Shown here: positions 50,519 through 52,104 of the stretch, one piece after another
Position numbering within the stretch: position 1 is the stretch's first letter
Layout of the letters: the number at the start of each line of letters is the position of its first letter
NCBI GenBank assembly: GCA_025361865.1
Contig: JANYJH010000024.1
Span: 1 to 52,104, forward strand
From: Phragmitibacter sp.
Lineage (GTDB): Bacteria > Verrucomicrobiota > Verrucomicrobiia > Verrucomicrobiales > Verrucomicrobiaceae
Direction of reading: 5' to 3'
DNA: 52,104 nt
Translations under genes and position numbers: made by a program
The notes under the pieces: model-generated
What the model was told of the DNA's origin: nothing
The model's database searches: none
Seen by the model: the letters and a program-made list of their open reading frames with translations, nothing else

Positions 50519-52104
50519 TTTTCAGCAAAAACCCCACTCCCGTTATGTCGCAGATTTCCCTCTTCTCCGGTTCATCTCAGAGCCTCGTTCCTGTGGCGGG
50601 CACTGCGGGTGCGCTTGGTCAATACACCCCCGCTTATCGCTCAGCGCCCGCCGCTCAAGCGCCGCCAATGCCCGAGAACACGGTCACGGTGATCAGCGTG
50701 ACGGACATCGTTCGTTACTTACGGAAGCGTTGGAAGCTCGGTGTGATGATCGGACTTCCCCTCGCGGCCATCACCTTTTCCGCTCTCGGTTTGGGAGAGA
50801 AAATCTACGAATCAGAATCCCGTCTGCTCTTGCGCATTCAGGACACGAACGTTTTCAACTTCAGTGAAATGAGCCACGCGGCCATCTCTGAAGTCAGCGC
50901 GCCGATGCTCGTGAATAATCACCGTTCTGAGCTTCAGGCGCGACGCTATCTGGAGTATCTCTACACGCAGATTCCCGAAGCCGAGCGACTGACCTTTATT
51001 GACCCAGAGCTGCATCCGAAGGCAAGCTGGAAGGACTATCTGCGCTTCCTCTCCACGCCCAAACCAGCGGCTGATCCGCGAGAACTCTTCATCAACAAGC
51101 TCGCACTGAATACCCGTGTTGAACCGCTGAAGGACTCCCATGTAATCCGGGTGCAGATACGTGATCACAGCCCGGCGATGGCTGCGAAGCTGGCGAACTA
51201 TTATGTTCAGGACTACATCAGCTACGTCTCTGAACAGGAGCTGAAAGTGACAAAGGCCACCTCCGAATTCCTTGAGCAAAAGAGTGGGGAACTCCGCGCC
51301 CGACTGCAACAGAGCGAGGACACGCTCTCCAGCTACCGCAAGACAGAGAGCCTCGTGCAGGACAGTGAGTTGAAGGATTACTCCGGTGAGAAAGTGCGCC
51401 TCCTCACGCAGGCTCTCAGCGATCTCGAAGTGAAGCATTCCAAATCACGTCAGGACTTGGATACCATCCGCGCTGCTCAGCAGTCAGGGCGCGATCTTCT
51501 CCAAGTGCGCCTTCTCGGTGATAATCCTGATGTCTCCACCAACCGCAAACTACTCGAAGCCGCGCAAGCTGAGCTGGCGAATCTGCTGGTGCTGCGCGGT
51601 CGCAAGCATCCGGTGGTGTTAGAAAAGATTCAGAAAATCGAGTCCATCAAAGCCTCCATCAAAGACAACATCCAGGCCGTGGTGGCCATGACGGAACAGG
51701 AAGAGGCCAATACTCAGCGCCAGACCGAAGACCTCAAACTACAGCTCGAAAAGTCCCGCAACGAAGTCCTCGCGATGGGCGGGAAGAACATTCAGCAGAA
51801 CCTCCTGCGTGATCAGGTGGCAATGGATCGTGAGCTGTATCAGAACATTCTGAAGCGCATGAATCAGAATGACCTGACCGGGCAATTTAAAGACAGTGGC
51901 TCCCTTCGTGTCTCTGACATCGCCACTGAACCAGATGCTCCCGTGAAGCCCAGCAAGGCCATCGCCTTGCTCGCGTCCATGCTCATCTTTGGCTTCTGCT
52001 TCACGGGAGTGCCCATTGGATGGGGCTTCGCCGAGGACTATCTCAAGCCCGCGATGCTCATGCCCTTGGAATCGAAGACAGCTCCCGCTAAGGAGAGCAG
52101 CACC
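50515..52104 (+). CDS. Wzc/GumC-like polysaccharide chain-length protein (partial)
   Basis: The frame from the ATG at 50515 has 530 codons and runs off the right end. An ATG 10 codons later is an alternative. After a ~55-residue Ala/Pro-rich leader comes a Wzz-type domain: VTDIVRYLRKRWKLGVMIGL as first membrane segment, then a large periplasmic coiled-coil region (ELRARLQQSEDTLSSYRKTE) and RGRKHPVVLEKIQKIESI. A second membrane segment (SKAIALLASMLIFGFCFTG) follows the expected Pro-rich EPDAPVKP stretch. It should set chain length and couple polymerisation to export. Whether a tyrosine kinase domain follows cannot be seen. Confidence 0.88.
   Translation, partial: MIFSKNPTPVMSQISLFSGSSQSLVPVAGTAGALGQYTPAYRSAPAAQAPPMPENTVTVISVTDIVRYLRKRWKLGVMIGLPLAAITFSALGLGEKIYESESRLLLRIQDTNVFNFSEMSHAAISEVSAPMLVNNHRSELQARRYLEYLYTQIPEAERLTFIDPELHPKASWKDYLRFLSTPKPAADPRELFINKLALNTRVEPLKDSHVIRVQIRDHSPAMAAKLANYYVQDYISYVSEQELKVTKATSEFLEQKSGELRARLQQSEDTLSSYRKTESLVQDSELKDYSGEKVRLLTQALSDLEVKHSKSRQDLDTIRAAQQSGRDLLQVRLLGDNPDVSTNRKLLEAAQAELANLLVLRGRKHPVVLEKIQKIESIKASIKDNIQAVVAMTEQEEANTQRQTEDLKLQLEKSRNEVLAMGGKNIQQNLLRDQVAMDRELYQNILKRMNQNDLTGQFKDSGSLRVSDIATEPDAPVKPSKAIALLASMLIFGFCFTGVPIGWGFAEDYLKPAMLMPLESKTAPAKESST

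Overview
The window looks like a chromosomal segment of a Verrucomicrobiota bacterium, probably near Verrucomicrobium/Prosthecobacter. The evidence is the set of PVC-type (Planctomycetes-Verrucomicrobia-Chlamydiae) families: a DUF1592/DUF1587 multidomain cytochrome protein paired with a Tat-exported DUF1552 protein, small planctomycete-type cytochrome c domains (one fused to leucine-rich repeats), and a DUF6797 beta-propeller cytochrome. Many genes lack a clear Shine-Dalgarno sequence, and the intergenic gaps carry palindromic REP-like sequences. All family assignments come from reading motifs; no database search was run. I saw no rRNA, tRNA or CRISPR array.

Left part (1-12.3 kb). The edge holds what may be the last codons of a phage-tail-like repeat protein. 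Small secreted or hypothetical genes, a DUF4288 gene and a cytochrome c lipoprotein follow. Next is a three-domain glutaminase-STAS-cyclic-nucleotide-binding protein, then the DUF1592/DUF1552 pair. That pair is split by a cassette encoding a four-helix-bundle (23S rRNA intervening-sequence type) protein between 42-bp direct repeats. An AT-rich membrane protein gene and a DinG-type helicase complete this part.

Middle (12.4-38.2 kb). This is mostly housekeeping and envelope functions: an LptF/LptG-like permease with an extra N-terminal membrane domain, two sugar-nucleotide pyrophosphorylases (one GlgC), a CslA/BcsA-like glycosyltransferase, TilS, SerS, a cysteine desulfurase, an AmpD-type amidase lipoprotein, an orphan PII protein, UppP, an M23 peptidase, a glycine-rich RRM protein and the DUF6797 cytochrome. 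Between 22.6 and 26.3 kb lies a defence-like island. It contains an overlapping three-gene ABC-three-component (ABC-3C) operon (nuclease-like effector, 82-aa middle component, DUF2326 SMC-like ATPase), with a frameshifted TIR-like fragment on one side and another broken gene on the other.

Right part (38.4 kb to the end). This is an exopolysaccharide/capsule locus on the + strand. It has a polyprenyl-phosphate sugar-1-P transferase, a MurJ/Wzx-like flippase, an O-antigen ligase/polymerase-like protein, four GT4 glycosyltransferases, a polysaccharide deacetylase, a CelD-type GNAT acyltransferase and a Wzc/GumC-like chain-length protein that runs off the window. Most of these genes overlap by a few bases, so translational coupling is likely. 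A ParD/ParE-type toxin-antitoxin pair with its own promoter and palindromic operator sits between the first two genes. Together the locus would prime a lipid carrier, assemble and modify a repeat unit, flip it, polymerise it and control chain length; UppP at 31.3 kb would recycle the carrier.

The most interesting items are the ABC-3C operon flanked by decayed genes, the cassette inside the DUF1592/DUF1552 pair, the glutaminase-STAS-cNBD fusion, and two in-frame palindromic insertions inside the DUF6797 cytochrome gene.
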